From TA-20 sp035935115 (GTDB lineage Archaea > Thermoproteota > Nitrososphaeria > Nitrososphaerales > Nitrosopumilaceae), in contig DASYXK010000014.1 of NCBI GenBank assembly GCA_035935115.1, positions 1 through 8,589 of the forward strand: a stretch of 8,589 nucleotides of DNA. Direction: 5' to 3'. The position numbers and the translations under genes are program-made. Under the pieces are notes generated by a model. The model was given only the letters and a program-made list of their open reading frames with translations. It was not told the origin of the DNA and ran no database searches. Below are positions 6,849-8,589 of the stretch, one piece after another. Numbering within the stretch: the first letter of the stretch is position 1; each line of letters starts with the position of its first letter.

Positions 6849-6873
6849 AAAGTATGGTCATTATTTGGTACAA

Positions 6874-7437
6874 ATGGTAGCAGAATCTAAATGGATAGTA
6901 AATGACGAGACAAAAAATCAGATAACACGGGCAAGTACTTTGAAGCCAAGACTTGACTATGCAGCAGAATTAATTGATGGGATACTAGACACACTTAATC
7001 ACAAAAAGTTTGATCTTAACAAAAATAACTTGAAACTTTATGAAAAAACTAAAGAAAACAAGCATGCTTTGACAGAATTTGAAAGACAACTGCATTTTGA
7101 ATCTGAAATTTCTTGTGCTGTAGAATCTCTAAGACAAGTAAGACGATGCATTGATTCTGTTTTTGGGCTTGGAAATATCATATTGGTTTTAGCACCCACC
7201 ATATCAATAGTGAGAACAATACGTTCACAAATGCTTGGAGTGTTTCCTGCAGCAGATTCTCAATTTGGTGAACTGTCCTTGGTACTAGGCGGGTTGATAA
7301 TAGATACGGGGCAGCTCACCAGTGCTAATCTGGACTTTGAGTTGGCAAATAAAGAATCTTCAAGACTCTTAGATGAAGCGAAGTTGATTGCTGACTCTAA
7401 AATTTACAAGCAGTTTCCTCAAGTAGATTTGTCGTAA
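6874..7437 (+). CDS. cdvB: ESCRT-III-like protein, short CdvB-family paralog
   Basis: ESCRT-III (Snf7 fold) proteins polymerize on membranes and drive scission; archaeal CdvB proteins do this in cell division. The product is 187 aa from the ATG at 6874; a TTG at 6865 would add three residues. Residues about 22-95 form the long helical hairpin (LKPRLDYAAELIDGIL, then a Lys-rich region and EFERQLHFESEI), basic as expected for membrane contact. Next come GNIILVLAPTISIVRTIR at 100-117 and a segment with FPAADSQFGELSLVLGGLI at 124-142. These match the helix 3-4 region of thaumarchaeal CdvB. The C-terminal helix ends in KQFPQVDLS (179-187), a short Pro-containing tail that could contact the MIT domain of CdvC. 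It lacks the winged-helix extension of crenarchaeal CdvB, so it resembles the short paralogs. It is followed 13 nt later by an unknown gene and then by cdvC. Thaumarchaea carry several paralogs, so which one acts in division is not decided here. Confidence 0.85.
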   Translation: MVAESKWIVNDETKNQITRASTLKPRLDYAAELIDGILDTLNHKKFDLNKNNLKLYEKTKENKHALTEFERQLHFESEISCAVESLRQVRRCIDSVFGLGNIILVLAPTISIVRTIRSQMLGVFPAADSQFGELSLVLGGLIIDTGQLTSANLDFELANKESSRLLDEAKLIADSKIYKQFPQVDLS

Positions 7438-7453
7438 GCAAGGACTGCTTATG
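7433..7453 (+). promoter_or_regulatory. RNA hairpin joining stop codon of ESCRT-III gene to start codon of next gene
   Basis: TAAGCA (7435-7440) pairs perfectly with TGCTTA (7446-7451). The stem extends by a G-U pair (7434/7452) and a C-G pair (7433/7453), giving 8 bp around the loop AGGAC. The 5' arm contains the TAA stop codon and the 3' arm contains the ATG of the 185-aa gene. The Shine-Dalgarno-like AAGGA (7440-7444) lies mostly in the loop, 6 nt before the ATG. This arrangement would couple translation of the second gene to ribosomes ending the first. It is a prediction from base pairing. Confidence 0.45.
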
Positions 7454-8008
7454 CTTAATTTTTCAAAAAATGGACCCTCGGAGGATATTTCCGTACCTCT
7501 TGACAAGATAAGGAGCATCTCGTCTAAAATAGAGGAAAAAATTGCCCAAAAATCTCCTGACAAAGATGATAAATTTATTGAAACTCTCTCAGTTGAAGAG
7601 CTAAAAGACCTACGACAGGTAATGATGGCGGCAGAATACCTGCTTTCAAAATATCAGGATAAAGAAGAACTAAAGGAATTTTTGGAGGACTTTATTGGAA
7701 TAATACTCCATGCTACAAATTCTGTAAATACAATGCGTGATGATCTTACAGACCTTCTCATATCTGCAGAAATGGCATTTAACCAGATACAGACTCTGCA
7801 TGAGGAAGTTACACAAAACCTCTCTATGGATAGGTTCGTTCAAACTCGTCTAGATGATTATCGTAATACCTTTGTGCCACATGCAGCTGCACGGACCAAA
7901 ATTGAGGAAGATAAAGTAGAATCAGTTCCTAGTCCAATTAATTTAACAAATACTACTAGACGAATTTACACACATGATTACCTAACAAATACCGCAGTTG
8001 AGATTTAG
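7451..8008 (+). CDS. Unrecognised helical protein encoded between ESCRT-III and CdvC
   Basis: A 185-aa soluble protein whose family I do not recognise. The N-terminus (1-40) is polar, with a helix around LDKIRSISSKIEEKIAQK. Residues about 45-125 are strongly helical and acidic: LSVEELKDLRQVMMAAEYLL, then EELKEFLEDFIGIILHAT, then TDLLISAEMAFNQIQTLHEE. They resemble a coiled-coil bundle. Residues 140-160 are a linker. A Pro-containing segment VESVPSPINL (156-165) looks loosely like a MIM2 motif, the type of peptide bound by the MIT domain of Vps4/CdvC. The tail (169-185) has TRRIYTHDYL. The gene lies 13 nt after the ESCRT-III stop and 11 nt before the cdvC start, so a role with them is likely. 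It could be a highly diverged ESCRT-III protein, a CdvA-like adaptor, or a new Cdv component; no PRC-barrel region like that of CdvA is evident. Confidence 0.8.
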   Translation: MLNFSKNGPSEDISVPLDKIRSISSKIEEKIAQKSPDKDDKFIETLSVEELKDLRQVMMAAEYLLSKYQDKEELKEFLEDFIGIILHATNSVNTMRDDLTDLLISAEMAFNQIQTLHEEVTQNLSMDRFVQTRLDDYRNTFVPHAAARTKIEEDKVESVPSPINLTNTTRRIYTHDYLTNTAVEI

Positions 8009-8019
8009 GTATTAATAAG

Positions 8020-8589
8020 ATGAGTCTAGCCCCGCAAGAATTAGAAAATAGTGCCAGTAGATTTGCTGCAGAGGCAATCAAGCTTGACTCTCAGGGAGCA
8101 CGCGGAATGGCAATATCCAATTACCAAAGGGCAATAGAATCCCTTACGAAGCTCATCCAGCTATATCCAGATAACAAGTTAAACCGAGTTTACACTGAAC
8201 GCATGGGCGCATATCAGAATAGGATAAAGGCATTACAAATGACTAATGTAGAACTTGAACCAGCGGTTGATCCAAAAGCTACACCAGAACAACAAAAACA
8301 ATCTCTTGCAAAAAATGAATTTGATGACCTGGTGATGAAAGAAAAGCCTAACGTGAGTTGGGCCGAAGTTGTCGGACTAGATGATGCAAAAGATGCATTG
8401 CGTGAATCTATTGTTTATCCAGCAAAGCGACCTGATCTTTTTCCACTGGGCTGGCCAAGAGGAATTCTTCTTTATGGGCCGCCAGGATGTGGAAAGACAG
8501 TTCTTGCTGCTGCAACTGCAAGCGAAGTTGATGGTTATTTCATAAATGTGGATGCTGCATCAATGATGAGCAAATGGTTAGGCGAAGCA
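8020..8589 (+). CDS. cdvC: CdvC, Vps4-like AAA+ ATPase, partial: C-terminus beyond window
   Basis: CdvC is the archaeal homolog of Vps4, a hexameric ATPase that remodels and disassembles ESCRT-III polymers during cell division. The visible 190 residues start MSLAPQELENSASRF. Residues about 5-75 form a three-helix MIT domain (AAEAIKLDSQGARGMAISNY and AIESLTKLIQLYPDN), which binds MIM peptides of ESCRT-III proteins. A charged linker (about 80-105) leads to the AAA+ core: VSWAEVVGLDDAKDALRE at 112-129, YPAKRPDLF at 133-141, Walker A GPPGCGKT at 153-160, and the start of the pore-loop region SKWLGEA at 184-190. Walker B and the rest lie outside the window. The family length is about 370-400 aa. 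The ATG at 8020 has a weak Shine-Dalgarno (AGGT, 8007-8010) overlapping the upstream stop. It lies 11 nt after the 185-aa gene, consistent with an operon. Confidence 0.95.
   Translation, partial: MSLAPQELENSASRFAAEAIKLDSQGARGMAISNYQRAIESLTKLIQLYPDNKLNRVYTERMGAYQNRIKALQMTNVELEPAVDPKATPEQQKQSLAKNEFDDLVMKEKPNVSWAEVVGLDDAKDALRESIVYPAKRPDLFPLGWPRGILLYGPPGCGKTVLAAATASEVDGYFINVDAASMMSKWLGEA

Noticed and set aside
6721..6864. tRNA or other structured RNA in the largest intergenic gap
   Set aside because: No cloverleaf arms, GTTC-type T loop or CCA end could be found; only short inverted repeats are present.
6865..6873. TTG start for the ESCRT-III gene, adding MVQ
   Set aside because: The TATA-like box predicts transcription from about 6870, after the TTG, and an ATG three codons later is the normal choice.
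6854..6880. Short ATG-initiated reading frame of eight codons overlapping the ESCRT-III start
   Set aside because: Predicted transcription begins near 6870, downstream of this ATG, so it would not be in the mRNA.
1..8589. Mobile element, toxin-antitoxin or defence island
   Set aside because: No transposase, integrase, terminal repeats, restriction or nuclease motifs; all recognisable genes are core thaumarchaeal functions with uniform base composition by eye.

Overview
The window looks like a chromosomal segment of an ammonia-oxidizing thaumarchaeon (Nitrososphaerota), probably the marine Nitrosopumilus/Nitrosarchaeum-like group I.1a. Four things point there: low-GC DNA (judged by eye, not computed), an archaeal IleRS, a cupredoxin-fold surface protein ending in a PEFG-CTERM sorting tail, and ESCRT-III/Vps4-type (Cdv) genes. 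Most genes have an archaeal TATA-like box about 25-30 nt before the start codon, which suggests leaderless or nearly leaderless mRNAs. No tRNA, rRNA, CRISPR array, insertion sequence or integrase was seen, and no stretch over 300 bases lacks a gene.

Left part (1-2300). The minus strand carries the N-terminal part of succinyl-CoA synthetase beta (sucC, cut by the window edge). Upstream of it, also on the minus strand, is a secreted cupredoxin-like protein that has lost two of its predicted copper ligands. Divergent from that is a plus-strand gene for an all-helical 167-aa protein. It converges on a minus-strand gene for a 109-aa hypothetical protein, with a stem-loop and T-run between them. 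A previously easy-to-miss 35-codon zinc-ribbon gene sits 6 nt downstream of ileS.

Middle part (2300-6720). The minus strand has a complete isoleucyl-tRNA synthetase (1064 aa). Before it is a TrmB-like regulator with an N-terminal HTH, a TrmB effector domain and an unrecognised C-terminal domain.

Right part (6720-8589). Divergent from the regulator is a plus-strand cluster: a short ESCRT-III (CdvB-family) paralog, an unrecognised 185-aa helical protein, and the start of the Vps4-like AAA+ ATPase CdvC (MIT domain plus Walker A, cut by the window edge). The tight spacing (13 and 11 nt) suggests one operon for membrane remodelling or cell division. The unknown middle gene, and a predicted RNA hairpin joining the first stop codon to the second start codon, are the most interesting points in the window.
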